DNA from: CBDCGJ01 sp965238305
Lineage (GTDB): Bacteria; Pseudomonadota; Alphaproteobacteria; GCA-2731375
DNA: 64,000 bases
Assembly (NCBI GenBank): GCA_965238305.1
Contig: CBDEHK010000001.1
Span: 1,426,001 to 1,490,000, forward strand
Direction: 5' to 3'
Shown: positions 1 through 8,941 of the stretch, piece by piece
How the letters are laid out: each line of letters opens with the position of its first letter
Numbering within the stretch: the stretch's first letter is position 1
Program-made: the position numbers and the translations under genes
Notes under the pieces: generated by a model
Seen by the model: only the letters and a program-made list of their open reading frames with translations
The model's database searches: none
Told to the model about the DNA's origin: nothing

Positions 1-138
1 TTTCACAAAGCTGAAGAGCATGAAAGCCCGCCTGGTGCTGAGGACTTCTTCCATCGCCAAGACCGTGCATAAATTGGCACGATGGGCGGCAAATCCAATG
101 ATGCCAGCCAGTACGACAGCAATGCTTAATAATAACAT
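1..138 (-). CDS. YeeE/YedE family sulfur transporter, N-terminal fragment (cut by window edge)
   Basis: Reading leftward from an ATG at 136-138 the frame stays open for 46 codons to the window edge. The peptide begins with a hydrophobic segment (MLLLSIAVVLAGIIGFAAHR) followed by R-A-N-L-C-T-V and, some ten residues on, the pair R-R before L-F-S-F-V-K. A GF-x-x-x-R-x-x-L-C-T-V stretch followed by an Arg pair is typical of the N-terminus of YeeE/YedE (DUF395) membrane proteins, which take up thiosulfate or related sulfur compounds. It is divergent from the cyclase at 368, with a shared 229-bp upstream region. Only the first helix is visible, so substrate and length cannot be judged; family assignment is probable, not certain. 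Confidence 0.55.
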   Translation of the reverse strand, partial: MLLLSIAVVLAGIIGFAAHRANLCTVLAMEEVLSTRRAFMLFSFVK

Positions 139-367
139 TTGCAAACCGCTAACTAATAGGTGCCGATCTCAATCAACGCCCGTTGCCAAAACAGCTCAAT
201 TTTATCTCAGGCTCACCTTGAAAATTATCCATATCACAAAACCCGATATGTCGCACCGTCGGCGCCAAAACCCGTCGAGATCGGAATTTTTCAAATTGGA
301 TTTGTCAAAAATGAAAGCTACTATAAAGTGTTGGTATCGAATGACGAATTGTAGGAGTGGCCGGTAG

Positions 368-2227
368 ATGACTGACGAATTGACGTCGGCGGCAGACGCG
401 ATAGTTGATAGTGATGCGATTGCCGGTGAAATACGCATTTTGCAATCGGTGCAGACCCAGCGCAGCATGCCGGTATTGATATTCGGTAACGCCTTGGCGG
501 TTGCGATCGTGTGTTACATTGATCTGGCGGTCGTCGTATCCAGCCATGCTATATATTTTCTGATATTCGAGCTTCTGTTGCTCCTGCCGATGTTGCGAAG
601 TTACCTGCGTCTGCGCCACATGCCGCGGCCAAAAAAAGTAAGCGTCCGGCGGATACGCATCATCGGTGTGCACTCATTTTTCATGGCGCTGGTCTGGGGC
701 GTCGCTATAGTCCTGATGATGCCACAGATGGCTCAGATAGATGGCATTGTTGTCATCATGATGATTTTTTTTCTGGGTTATGGCGCTGTTGCGTTGACGC
801 CCAGTTCACCATTTGCGTCGGTGGCTTATTTTATTCCTGTCATGATTGCGGTAAACATTGGTGCTTATCTTGGCGATGTGTTGAGTGTGGATTTGTTGTT
901 TGTTATTTCCGCGTCGGGCATAGCCGCTATGTTGCGAACGGCCTGGCAGAACTGGCAGGATACCACTGGATCGGTTCGGGTCAGCTTGGAACGACTGCAA
1001 GCCGAAGCTGAAGTCCACAATCGGGAAGCCGAAGCCATGCGCTCGATGCTCGAAGCTATTCCGTTTCCCCTTGTGCTGACGCGGGAAACCGGGGCGCTGG
1101 AAGCATCAGGGCAGGCAGTCAAACAGTTCGGAATATCGGCTGACAGTATCGACGGTTTGAGCATCCGTGATTTTTTCGTCAATCCCGAAGAACAAGAGAT
1201 AATGTCTGATTTGCAGGCCGCAAAAGGCCGTCTCGAAGAATATGAAGTGCAATTCAAAAGCGCTGCAGGGCGACCATTCTGGGCAATGTTATCTACGTTG
1301 CCGTTGAAATATAAGGGCGAAGATTGCTGGCTTAACGCGATCTACGTCATCGATGACCGCAAACGCGCCGAAGCAGAAACCATTGAAGCGAAACAACGGG
1401 CGGAAGAAACCAGCCAGACCCTGGAAGTGGTTTCGGAGCAATTATCGAAATATATTTCCCCGCAACTCTATCAATTGATATTCCGTGGCGAACAAAAAGT
1501 GGCGATCGAATCGAAACGAAAAAAACTAACGATATTCTTTTCCGATATTGCCGGTTTCACGGAAATCACCGACCAGTTGGAACCGGAAGAATTGACCGCA
1601 CTGCTAAATCTGTACCTGACTGAAATGTCGAAGATTGCCCAAGATCATGGTGCCTATTTCGACAAATTTATCGGCGATGCAATGATGTTTTATTTTGGCG
1701 ATCCGGACACCAAGGGTGTTGCCGAAGATGCGTCTGCTTGTGTGCGGATGGCAATCGCCATGCAACGACGTTTATTTGAGTTACAAACAAATTGGCGTAG
1801 CCAAGGTTTGATCGATCGTGCCTTCGAAACCCGCATCGGGATCAATACCGGATATTGCACAGTCGGTAACTTCAGTAGTGAAGATCGCATGGACTACACC
1901 ATCATCGGTAGCGAGGTGAACCTGGCCGCCCGTCTGGAGGCCGGTGCGGACGCCGGCGGTATATTGATTGCCAACGAGACTTACTCTCTGGTCAAGGATT
2001 GGCTAATGGCGGAAGAACGCGAGGCCATAGTTATGAAAGGTTTTGCTAAGCCAGTTAAAACGTTTGCGGTGAAAGGTATCTATGAAGAACTCTCCGCCGC
2101 CGGCCGTGTCTTTCACCGAGACATTGACGGCCTAACCCTGACCATCGATCACGACCACCTCAATCAATCCGGCAAGGACAAGGTCGCCAAAGAACTGGAA
2201 GACGCTTTAGCGCAGCTGCGGGCGTAA
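368..2227 (+). CDS. membrane-anchored PAS-domain class III adenylate/guanylate cyclase
   Basis: A 619-residue protein that would make cAMP (or cGMP) at the inner membrane. Residues about 33-200 contain several hydrophobic helices, about 205-228 a charged helix, about 225-345 a PAS-like sensor domain, and about 385-600 a class III cyclase homology domain. The catalytic domain keeps both metal-binding aspartates (FFSDIAGFTEI and KFIGDAMMFYFGD) and the nucleotide-binding end motif DYTIIGSEVNLAARLE, so it should be active. It is convergent with the LuxR-TPR regulator at 2315. It is one of four cyclases in the window. The ATG at 368 was chosen because it is the first in frame and precedes a normal polar N-terminus. 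The input signal is unknown. Confidence 0.9.
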   Translation: MTDELTSAADAIVDSDAIAGEIRILQSVQTQRSMPVLIFGNALAVAIVCYIDLAVVVSSHAIYFLIFELLLLLPMLRSYLRLRHMPRPKKVSVRRIRIIGVHSFFMALVWGVAIVLMMPQMAQIDGIVVIMMIFFLGYGAVALTPSSPFASVAYFIPVMIAVNIGAYLGDVLSVDLLFVISASGIAAMLRTAWQNWQDTTGSVRVSLERLQAEAEVHNREAEAMRSMLEAIPFPLVLTRETGALEASGQAVKQFGISADSIDGLSIRDFFVNPEEQEIMSDLQAAKGRLEEYEVQFKSAAGRPFWAMLSTLPLKYKGEDCWLNAIYVIDDRKRAEAETIEAKQRAEETSQTLEVVSEQLSKYISPQLYQLIFRGEQKVAIESKRKKLTIFFSDIAGFTEITDQLEPEELTALLNLYLTEMSKIAQDHGAYFDKFIGDAMMFYFGDPDTKGVAEDASACVRMAIAMQRRLFELQTNWRSQGLIDRAFETRIGINTGYCTVGNFSSEDRMDYTIIGSEVNLAARLEAGADAGGILIANETYSLVKDWLMAEEREAIVMKGFAKPVKTFAVKGIYEELSAAGRVFHRDIDGLTLTIDHDHLNQSGKDKVAKELEDALAQLRA

Positions 2228-2314
2228 ATTTTCTGCGATACGATCCGTTGGTCGAAGACGGACTTCATGCCGTCACTGGCGACGGTTTGCACCATTACCC
2301 AAGCGCGAATTCTG

Positions 2315-3802
2315 TTAGACCGGCAACCCCGCCTTATCAAGGCCGTCAATGACGCATTCGAAGGCGTCGTCTTTGATATAGGGATAGGCTTGACGCCAGA
2401 AGGATCGCCAGTTTGACCTGTCCTTGCCGTTTGGAAGCAATGGAATTTCATCGCTGATCTGCTTGAATTCCTGCGTTGCTGCCCGCGCTTCATCACCACT
2501 CCCCAGTTGCGCAAATGCCGCTGCAAGGGTGCTGGCCTTTTGCACGTAAGCGGCCGTCATGCGCGACAGTGTCGCCGTTGATTGGTCATAGTTCGTGGTC
2601 AAATAATCCAGCAGTCCCAAAGCCAACAGGCAGCTGTTCGGTGCCAGTGGATTGCGACGCAGTGAATCGTCAAAACAGGCCAGGCTTTCGTCGACCCGGC
2701 CCAAGGACAATTGAGTATATCCGCGGTTGCAAAAATTGTGATATTCGCTTGGATTAAGCTGCAGCGCGCGTTCGGCATGCCGATCAGCGCGCTCGAATTC
2801 TCTGTTCAGCAGCCTGGCGCAAGCCATGGCATAGTGACTTCGGCTGTCGAACTCATCGATAGCGACGGCTTGTTCGGCATATGCGATATGCCGCTCCAGG
2901 CTTTCGCCATAATCCGCCGTTAGCAGCAAGTCGCATTGATAGCCAAAACATAACGACAATCCGGAATAGGCTGGCGCAGAGTTCGGCTCCAGCTTCAACG
3001 CATTCTTGAAATGAGACTTGGCTCTATTCAGATTGTCGCGGCCGCCCAATTCGACGCAGCGATTGCCGCGCAGGCGGAAATCATAGGCTGAAAGCTGGGC
3101 GCTGGAGAGCCGCAATTGGCGTTGATATTGCGCCTCGTCCAGTTGCAGCGACAGGTTCGCGACAATGGCGTTGGCAATTTCCGCTTCGACTTCGAAGATA
3201 TCATGCAGCGCGCTGTCATACCGTTCCGACCACAGGACGTTGCCCGCAATGCCGTCAACCAACTCGGTTATCAGGCGAATTTTGTTGCCGTTCGAGCGAA
3301 CGGTTCCTTGCAGTACATATTGCACGCCTAGGCGTTTGGCGACCATCATGGCGTCACTCGCCGGCCCGCTGATGGCTTGGCAGGAAGATCGGCCGGAGAC
3401 CAGTAAGTCATGACAACGGGTCAGGTCGTGCTGGATATCCGCCGTCACGCCATGGCTGAAATAATCTGTTTCCGCCGGACCAATGGTTCGAAACGGCATC
3501 ACTGCGATAGAAGCACCGCGGCGCGGCGGTGGGCCCGCGTCATCCAGGTTCTGCAAAATCCGCATCGTCGCAGCCCCGGGTTCGCCGCGTGACAGTTGCC
3601 GGTCAGCAATTTGTCCAGCCGCCAAGGCTTGGATCATTTGCGGTTTGTTTTTGACCTTAAGCTTGCGGTAAATGGCGGCGATGTGATTGCGCACGGTCGC
3701 CGGTGCAATGTTAAGGTCCCGCGCAACCTCCTTATAGGTCTCGCCAGCGCTATAACGTGCCGCAATCGTTTGTTCGCGAAAAGACAGCTGCGTATTTGTC
3801 AT
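2315..3802 (-). CDS. LuxR-type HTH regulator with TolB-like and TPR domains
   Basis: A 495-residue cytoplasmic protein. Residues about 5-60 form a LuxR/GerE helix-turn-helix (LSFREQTIAARYSAGETYKE, then VARDLNIAPATVRNHI); about 95-200 match the TolB-like domain found in cyclase-associated regulators (IAVMPFRTIGPAETDYFSHG); about 215-460 are tetratricopeptide repeats, and the C-terminus is DGLDKAGLPV. This architecture is common in alphaproteobacteria, where the TolB-TPR part is often joined to a cyclase domain instead; here it carries a DNA-binding head. It is convergent with the cyclase gene and divergent from the small protein at 3934, with an inverted repeat between. Role: probably a transcription regulator sensing an unknown signal through its TPR half. 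Confidence 0.85.
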   Translation of the reverse strand: MTNTQLSFREQTIAARYSAGETYKEVARDLNIAPATVRNHIAAIYRKLKVKNKPQMIQALAAGQIADRQLSRGEPGAATMRILQNLDDAGPPPRRGASIAVMPFRTIGPAETDYFSHGVTADIQHDLTRCHDLLVSGRSSCQAISGPASDAMMVAKRLGVQYVLQGTVRSNGNKIRLITELVDGIAGNVLWSERYDSALHDIFEVEAEIANAIVANLSLQLDEAQYQRQLRLSSAQLSAYDFRLRGNRCVELGGRDNLNRAKSHFKNALKLEPNSAPAYSGLSLCFGYQCDLLLTADYGESLERHIAYAEQAVAIDEFDSRSHYAMACARLLNREFERADRHAERALQLNPSEYHNFCNRGYTQLSLGRVDESLACFDDSLRRNPLAPNSCLLALGLLDYLTTNYDQSTATLSRMTAAYVQKASTLAAAFAQLGSGDEARAATQEFKQISDEIPLLPNGKDRSNWRSFWRQAYPYIKDDAFECVIDGLDKAGLPV

Positions 3803-3831
3803 GCTAGACCGCCAAGCTTATCCCCGAAGAA

Positions 3832-3871
3832 TAGTGCATTTGCGCCGCCAATATGATGCATCTGCACTATG
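3832..3871. promoter_or_regulatory. candidate operator, 8-bp inverted repeat
   Basis: ATAGTGCA at 3832-3839 is perfectly mirrored by TGCACTAT at 3864-3871, in the divergent intergenic region between the LuxR-TPR gene and the DUF1059-like gene. The position suits an operator for the LuxR-type regulator, but the 24-nt spacer is long and no binding consensus is known to me. Confidence 0.35.
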
Positions 3872-3933
3872 GATTTGATTATTTAGGTCTTCGATACTCT
3901 ACTCGATTAAACAACGAAACCGGAGGAACGACA

Positions 3934-4128
3934 ATGACCGAAGCTTATTCATACGCCTGCAAGGATTATCCGGGAATGGAAGCCTGTCCGGGGAAAGTCG
4001 TCGCCGCCAGCAAGGATGAAGTTTGGAAACTGATGGAACTGCATGCGGCGATCGCGCATGGCGAAGATCCTAATGCCTGGAGCGATGACGAAATAAGTCA
4101 GGGTCAAGCTTTGATCAAGGCAGAGTAG
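3934..4128 (+). CDS. DUF1059-like small protein
   Basis: A 64-residue protein starting at the ATG at 3934, which has a good ribosome site (GGAGG at 3922-3926). The sequence opens YSYACKDYPGMEACPGKVVA and continues with K-D-E-V-W-K-L-M-E-L-H, which fits the DUF1059 family of small Cys-containing proteins; the two Cys and the repeated His (ELHAAIAHGED) could bind metal, but this is inference. An in-frame start further upstream (3853) would add an unsupported leader. It is divergent from the LuxR-TPR regulator and may be its target. Confidence 0.75.
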   Translation: MTEAYSYACKDYPGMEACPGKVVAASKDEVWKLMELHAAIAHGEDPNAWSDDEISQGQALIKAE

Positions 4129-4284
4129 GGCGATAAAATAATATAAATCCGCACTGGCGTTTCAGGCATGACACGGAGATTTTGTGGCCTGTCGAAATTG
4201 AAATAGCGGTCCTGATACGTTGCTGTCTAGCGCTGTTGTGGTAATGGTCACAGCGCCCACCGCAAGTATGTGAAAGGACCGAGC

Positions 4285-4716
4285 ATGGCGCTGCCACAGG
4301 ACATTTCCCCGCTGAACAGTCAGTTGATGGATAGTATGGCGCGATCGGCGCAGATGGACTGGCTCGAAACGTCGCCGGGTAAGGCTTATATTAAAGTGCT
4401 GTGGACAGGGGCTGAAAGCGGCACCTGGTCGGTGCTGCTCAAATGGAAAAAAGGCTATGTTGCGGCGCCGCACAAACATCTCTCCGCCGCCCATACCTTT
4501 ATTCTGTCCGGCAAATTACAAGTGCGCGACGGCACCCTCGATGCCGGCGATTATGTTTATGAACCCAATGGCATGGTCCATGACGCGACAACGGCCCTGG
4601 AAGACACCGAGTATTTGTTCATCTGCGAAGGCCCGGTGCTGTTTTTCGATGGCGAACAATTCACCGGCTATTTTGGTTGGGAACAAGTCCAGCGCCTGGC
4701 CGACAGCGCTACTTAG
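4285..4716 (+). CDS. ChrR-like cupin-domain protein
   Basis: A 143-residue single-domain cupin. The metal-binding cupin motif is seen at PHKHLSAAHTFILSGKLQV (His-x-His, then His), followed by D-A-G-D-Y-V-Y-E-P and a second-motif His in GMVHD. Such ChrR/2,4'-dihydroxyacetophenone-dioxygenase-like cupins bind a divalent metal and act as small dioxygenases or sensors; the substrate is not predictable here. I prefer the ATG at 4285, preceded by AAAGGA at 4273-4278, over the GTG at 4270. The stop overlaps the stop of the small lipoprotein on the other strand. Confidence 0.8.
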   Translation: MALPQDISPLNSQLMDSMARSAQMDWLETSPGKAYIKVLWTGAESGTWSVLLKWKKGYVAAPHKHLSAAHTFILSGKLQVRDGTLDAGDYVYEPNGMVHDATTALEDTEYLFICEGPVLFFDGEQFTGYFGWEQVQRLADSAT

Positions 4717-4841
4717 GGTCCACCGCCAGGCTGGCAATAACAACTATGACTGCCGCCGCGGGAGCCACTGCCGGTGGTCTCGCAATTCGAAAGGATGAGG
4801 GCGATAACAATTAGCCCAAAAATGCCGACATGGCGTCGCAT
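4713..4841 (-). CDS. small putative lipoprotein (42 aa)
   Basis: Starting at the ATG complementary to 4839-4841, behind an AAGGAAG ribosome site, a 42-residue peptide reads MRRHVGIFGLIVIALILSNC and then a short Gly/Ser/Cys-rich tail with C-Y-C-Q-P-G-G-G-P. Charged start, hydrophobic core and L-S-N-C fit a lipoprotein signal peptide, so the mature part would be about 23 residues tethered to a membrane. Its stop overlaps the cupin stop by three bases (convergent). I do not recognise the family. The good ribosome site plus the lipobox make it more likely than chance. Confidence 0.5.
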   Translation of the reverse strand: MRRHVGIFGLIVIALILSNCETTGSGSRGGSHSCYCQPGGGP

Positions 4842-5030
4842 ATGGTCTTCCTTATCAATTCAATTGGCCGCCAGCATACGAAATAATCGCGTAATTCGCG
4901 AACAAATTTCATGTAAGCGCAATCAAATAAACGTAATCAGATAATCGCCGCCGCCATACATAGTTTCGCGTCGAATGTCGTCGGTACGCGGGTAATAGTC
5001 GGTCTTGTGATGGTATTGTGGTCATCGGCG

Positions 5031-6248
5031 ATGTTGACTAAGAAGATGGAACAGGCCCCTGTCAGTCGCGATCAACTGCAGTCCGTTTTAGCGGACATCC
5101 AGCACGCCCAAGGTCTGCCGAATAGCTGTTATACCGATGCAGTGATGTTCCAGACCGAGCGCGACGCGGTCTTCCGAAGGAATTGGACGGCGATCGCTTT
5201 TGCCCAAGATGTGCCACAGGCGGCCACCGTCTATCCGGTCGATTTTATGGGCCTGCCATTGCTTGTGGTGCGGGATCGCGCTGACCAGTTGCGGGTTTTT
5301 CACAATGTCTGCTCTCATCGTGGGATGAAATTAGTGGCGGCAGCGGGGCCGGTCGGTCGGGTATTGAAGTGCCCCTACCACGCTTGGTGTTATGGCCTGG
5401 ACGGCAGTTTGCGCACGACGCCGTTTATCGGCGGACCAAAGAGCAATCAGCATGATGATTTTGATCCTAGCTTGCATGGCTTGCGCGAAGTCCCGAGCCA
5501 GGTCGCGTTCGGTGTTGTTTTTGTCGCGCTATCGGACGACTGCCCTGACTTTTCAGAATACGTCACGCCGTTGCAGCAACGCTGGCAACCCTTTGCAGAT
5601 TGTGAATTATACCCGGGCGGGACGGAATCGTTGTTTACTCTGGAGATTGCGGCGAACTGGAAATTCGCGATCGAAAACTATTGCGAAAGCTACCACCTGC
5701 CGTTTGTGCATCCGGGTCTCAACAGTTATTCCCGGCTCGAAGATCATGAACATATTCGCGATCAAAATAGCGGATTTTCCGGGCAGGTGAGCGTGGCCTA
5801 TCGCCCTACTTTGGCTGCCGGTAGTAATCAGCAATTCCCCGAACTTCCCGGTCTTGCCGACGAATGGGCTGGACGCGGCGAATATATATCGCTTTATCCG
5901 AACCTGATGCTTGGCACACACAGCGATCATTTCTACGCCATTTTGATAATGCCGATCGCCCCCAATCGCACGTTGGAAAGGGTGTTGATCAGTTATTTTG
6001 ACATCGTCGCGGCAACCAGCGACAGTTTTCAGAAACTACGTTCTGCCAATTCGGAACTATGGCGCGGCGTCTTCGAGGAAGACGTCTGGGCAGTGGAAGG
6101 ATTACAGGCAGGCCGGGCTTCGCCGGGATATGAGGGTGGCGTGTTTTCGCCAGCGATGGACGGACCGACCCTGGATTTTCATCAGTGGGTGGCCCGCAAT
6201 CTGCTTTGCGCCGTTGATGGTGACGGCAATAATGAATTTGGTATATAG
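5031..6248 (+). CDS. Rieske-type aromatic-ring/quaternary-amine oxygenase, alpha subunit
   Basis: About 405 residues. The N-terminal half holds a Rieske [2Fe-2S] site, NVCSHRGMKL and KCPYHAWCYGLDG (Cys-x-His and Cys-x2-His). The C-terminal half holds the mononuclear iron site, ENYCESYHLPFVHPGL, with the two His, and an acidic cluster near the end. Enzymes of this branch hydroxylate small substrates; several act on glycine betaine, carnitine or stachydrine. The BCCT-family transporter directly downstream (57 bp) supports a quaternary-amine substrate by context. No reductase is encoded nearby, so electrons must come from an unlinked protein. The start is uncertain: GTG 5007, ATG 5010, 5031 and 5046 are in frame and none has a strong ribosome site. 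Confidence 0.85.
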   Translation: MLTKKMEQAPVSRDQLQSVLADIQHAQGLPNSCYTDAVMFQTERDAVFRRNWTAIAFAQDVPQAATVYPVDFMGLPLLVVRDRADQLRVFHNVCSHRGMKLVAAAGPVGRVLKCPYHAWCYGLDGSLRTTPFIGGPKSNQHDDFDPSLHGLREVPSQVAFGVVFVALSDDCPDFSEYVTPLQQRWQPFADCELYPGGTESLFTLEIAANWKFAIENYCESYHLPFVHPGLNSYSRLEDHEHIRDQNSGFSGQVSVAYRPTLAAGSNQQFPELPGLADEWAGRGEYISLYPNLMLGTHSDHFYAILIMPIAPNRTLERVLISYFDIVAATSDSFQKLRSANSELWRGVFEEDVWAVEGLQAGRASPGYEGGVFSPAMDGPTLDFHQWVARNLLCAVDGDGNNEFGI

Positions 6249-6305
6249 TTAGTCGCTAATGTTGAGTGCGTGGTGTCAATACTTTCGAGCGGGAGGGACC
6301 GACCT

Positions 6306-7934
6306 ATGACTAATCAATCTGACAATATTGGCGCCGATGCGCCGGATCCGATTGAGACCGAATACGAGATTGGGCAACATAATATCAATCCGTTTGGGCT
6401 TGATATTCATAATCCGGTTTTCATGATATCCGGCATTTCGATTGTCGTTTTTGTTCTGGTGACGTTGATGTTTCAGGATGCGGCAACCGAGTTTTTTGGC
6501 TGGTTGCGACCGGCTCTGACGTCGACATTCGATTGGTTCTTCCTGACTTCAGCGAATATTTTTGTGCTGTTCTGCGTCATGTTGATGGTGACGCCGTTAG
6601 GTAAAGTCAGATTGGGCGGCAGTGATGCGAAGCCTGATTATAGCTATATGGGCTGGTTCGCGATGTTGTTTGCCGCCGGCATGGGCATCGGTTTGATGTT
6701 TTTCGGTGTCGCCGAACCGATGTCACATTTCGGCTCCTCCTTGGGCGGGACGTCGGCGGAAGGCGGGATGCGTACCGACTGGGCGCCATTAGGTGCGGCC
6801 GCCGGCGATGTCGTTGCCGCCCGTGATTTGGCGATGGCGGCGACAATATTTCATTGGGCGCTCCACCCTTGGGCGATCTATGCGGTGCTGGCCCTATCAC
6901 TTGCTTTTTTCACTTATAATCGTGGTTTGCCGTTGACCCTAAGGTCGGCTTTTTATCCGCTGTTGGGCGAACGGGTCTGGGGTTGGTGGGGGCATGCCAT
7001 CGACACTGTGGCGGTTTTTGCGACCTTGTTCGGTCTCGCGACGTCCCTTGGTTTCGGCACAGAACAAGCCCTGGCCGGATTTAATTTCCTGTTCGGCTGG
7101 AGCACCGGCCCCGGGGCCAAAGTTCTGCTGATCGCCATCATTACGGTCATGGCCCTGATATCGGTTCTCCGCGGACTTGATGGCGGGGTCAAAATACTTT
7201 CGGAAATAAATATTGCATTGGCGGCGTTGTTATTGGCATTCGTTATTTTTGTCGGACCGACAGCGGCGATTTTTGAATCGATGTTTTCCGGCGGCATTGC
7301 CTACGTCAAGGAGTTGATACCGCTATCCAATCCATTTGGCCGCGAAGATGCCAACTTCTCACAAGGCTGGACTTCTTTTTATTGGGCCTGGTGGATTTCC
7401 TGGTCGCCGTTTGTCGGCATGTTCATTGCCCGCGTCTCGCGCGGCCGTTCGGTGCGGGAGTTTGTCTTTTGTGTCATCATCATCCCGACCTTGGTAACGA
7501 TGCTGTGGATGGGCGCTTTTGGCGGCACGGCGATCGCCCAAGTTGTCGCCGATGCCTCTGCGCCAGTGAAAGATGCGGCGCTGGAGCTGAAACTGTTCGT
7601 CATGTTGCAGCCTTTGCCATTGGCGACGATTACGTCAATTTTGGGAATCATTCTGGTGTTGGTGTTTTTTGTTACCTCATCCGATTCGGGTTCTCTGGTC
7701 ATCGATACCATTACCGCTGGCGGTAAAACCAATGCCCCGGTGGCGCAGCGGGTGTTCTGGTGCACCTTCGAAGGCGTGGTCGCGGCGACATTGTTGCTGG
7801 TGGGCGGCGCGGGTGCTCTGACGGCGCTGCAGGCGATGGCGGTCTCAACCGGCTTCCCCTTCACCATTGTGCTATTGGCGATGTGCGTCAGTTTGTTCAT
7901 TGGCTTGCGACAATCCATGAAAGAAGGGAACTAA
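6306..7934 (+). CDS. BCCT family betaine/carnitine/choline transporter
   Basis: A 542-residue inner-membrane transporter with about 12 hydrophobic helices. The family hallmark is clear: GMGIGLMFFGVAEPMSHF in the third-helix region and WAWWISWSPFVGMFIARVSR, then G-R-S-V-R-E-F, near residue 370. The M-G-I-G stretch is as in sodium-coupled betaine carriers. The ATG at 6306 is preceded by GGGAGGG; the upstream in-frame start at 6270 lacks a ribosome site. It lies just after the Rieske oxygenase and is probably co-transcribed, which points to import of a quaternary amine for catabolism rather than only osmoprotection. The short C-terminus (ends MKEGN) lacks a long regulatory tail of the BetP kind. 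Confidence 0.92.
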   Translation: MTNQSDNIGADAPDPIETEYEIGQHNINPFGLDIHNPVFMISGISIVVFVLVTLMFQDAATEFFGWLRPALTSTFDWFFLTSANIFVLFCVMLMVTPLGKVRLGGSDAKPDYSYMGWFAMLFAAGMGIGLMFFGVAEPMSHFGSSLGGTSAEGGMRTDWAPLGAAAGDVVAARDLAMAATIFHWALHPWAIYAVLALSLAFFTYNRGLPLTLRSAFYPLLGERVWGWWGHAIDTVAVFATLFGLATSLGFGTEQALAGFNFLFGWSTGPGAKVLLIAIITVMALISVLRGLDGGVKILSEINIALAALLLAFVIFVGPTAAIFESMFSGGIAYVKELIPLSNPFGREDANFSQGWTSFYWAWWISWSPFVGMFIARVSRGRSVREFVFCVIIIPTLVTMLWMGAFGGTAIAQVVADASAPVKDAALELKLFVMLQPLPLATITSILGIILVLVFFVTSSDSGSLVIDTITAGGKTNAPVAQRVFWCTFEGVVAATLLLVGGAGALTALQAMAVSTGFPFTIVLLAMCVSLFIGLRQSMKEGN

Positions 7935-8071
7935 CTTCGGAACATTTATTGATTAAGACACAGACTTTTTCGCATATCACGTTTCTGATTTGCCTAGAAA
8001 GTTAAGTCTGGATTGATTGTGACCGCCCCGTTAACATCGTCCAATAGTCGTTTAAAATCTTGGAGGTCGAT

Positions 8072-8539
8072 GTGAACAGAGTGTTGAATGCCGCGATTGC
8101 GACGACAATCGTGTTACTGTGCATTATTGCCGGTATCGCGACGGCGTCAGCTGATATTGGCGACGAAATATTCTCTCTCGATGATTTTCAAAAACGCGTC
8201 GGCGAATGTTTTGTGGGTAATCAAGGACTCTGTTTCAAACGCGTGTTCCTGCCGCATATGTATGATCGTCAGCCGGGGCATGCAAATGCCGCAAAAACGT
8301 TAGATACTCATGTTGATAGAAAGATTTCAGAGGTCAAATTTTATCGTCTGCACATGGTGCGACATAAAAAGGCAGGCGATATTTTAGATGAACGGATTTT
8401 TCTAATGGAGTTTGGCAACCATAGTTTCGCTGGACTTCGTATAGTGTTTCTCAAACGCGGTGACAGATGGTACCTCAACTCGTTTAAGTTCGACGAGAAC
8501 TCGGAGGTAATGACAAAAATGATTGGGATAAAACTGTAA
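8072..8539 (+). CDS. secreted protein of unknown function
   Basis: A 155-residue protein from the GTG at 8072, which has GGAGG six bases upstream. The first 30 residues form a signal peptide ending near A-T-A-S-A-D. The mature part has two Cys (GECFVGNQGLC) that could form a disulfide, then a basic, mixed strand/helix region (RKISEVKFYRLHMVRHKKAG). I recognise no family. It is convergent with the lipoprotein gene at 8550. Confidence 0.6.
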   Translation: MNRVLNAAIATTIVLLCIIAGIATASADIGDEIFSLDDFQKRVGECFVGNQGLCFKRVFLPHMYDRQPGHANAAKTLDTHVDRKISEVKFYRLHMVRHKKAGDILDERIFLMEFGNHSFAGLRIVFLKRGDRWYLNSFKFDENSEVMTKMIGIKL

Positions 8540-8549
8540 TTCCTACGAT

Positions 8550-8780
8550 TTATTTCGGGCGGTATTTGTAGCCGCGCGGGATCATGCATTCGCGCATTTT
8601 CTCGCGCAGGACGTTAGCCGCATCGGTATCCTGTTTTAGGGCGCGGGCCTTGCAAAATTCGAACGTTTCGCGCTTGTCGCCGGGATCACTGCCATAGGCT
8701 TGCCAATTATCGATATCGTCATAGCGCGTTCCGCAACCCGCCAGCGTGATCAGGATGAATGCGATGGCGATATAACGCAT
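8550..8780 (-). CDS. small lipoprotein of unknown function
   Basis: A 76-residue protein starting at the ATG complementary to 8778-8780, with a GGAG ribosome site just upstream. MRYIAIAFILITLAGCGTRY is a classical lipoprotein signal with lipobox L-A-G-C. The mature part is short, charged and Cys-containing (FEFCKARALKQD and RECMIPRGYKYRPK). It lies head-to-head with the MAPEG gene. No function can be assigned. Confidence 0.65.
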   Translation of the reverse strand: MRYIAIAFILITLAGCGTRYDDIDNWQAYGSDPGDKRETFEFCKARALKQDTDAANVLREKMRECMIPRGYKYRPK

Positions 8781-8941
8781 GTTTTCTCCGTTCCCATGGT
8801 TTGTTTCGCTTCCTATGCAAGCTAAGAAAATTCCCGCGCCCGGGCAAGTGTCCTCTGTCTCTGCCGAACTGACGATAAAGCTTGATCCGATAGGTTGAGG
8901 CACGGGTATATTAGGGTAGGAAAATTCAGATAGGAGCAAAC

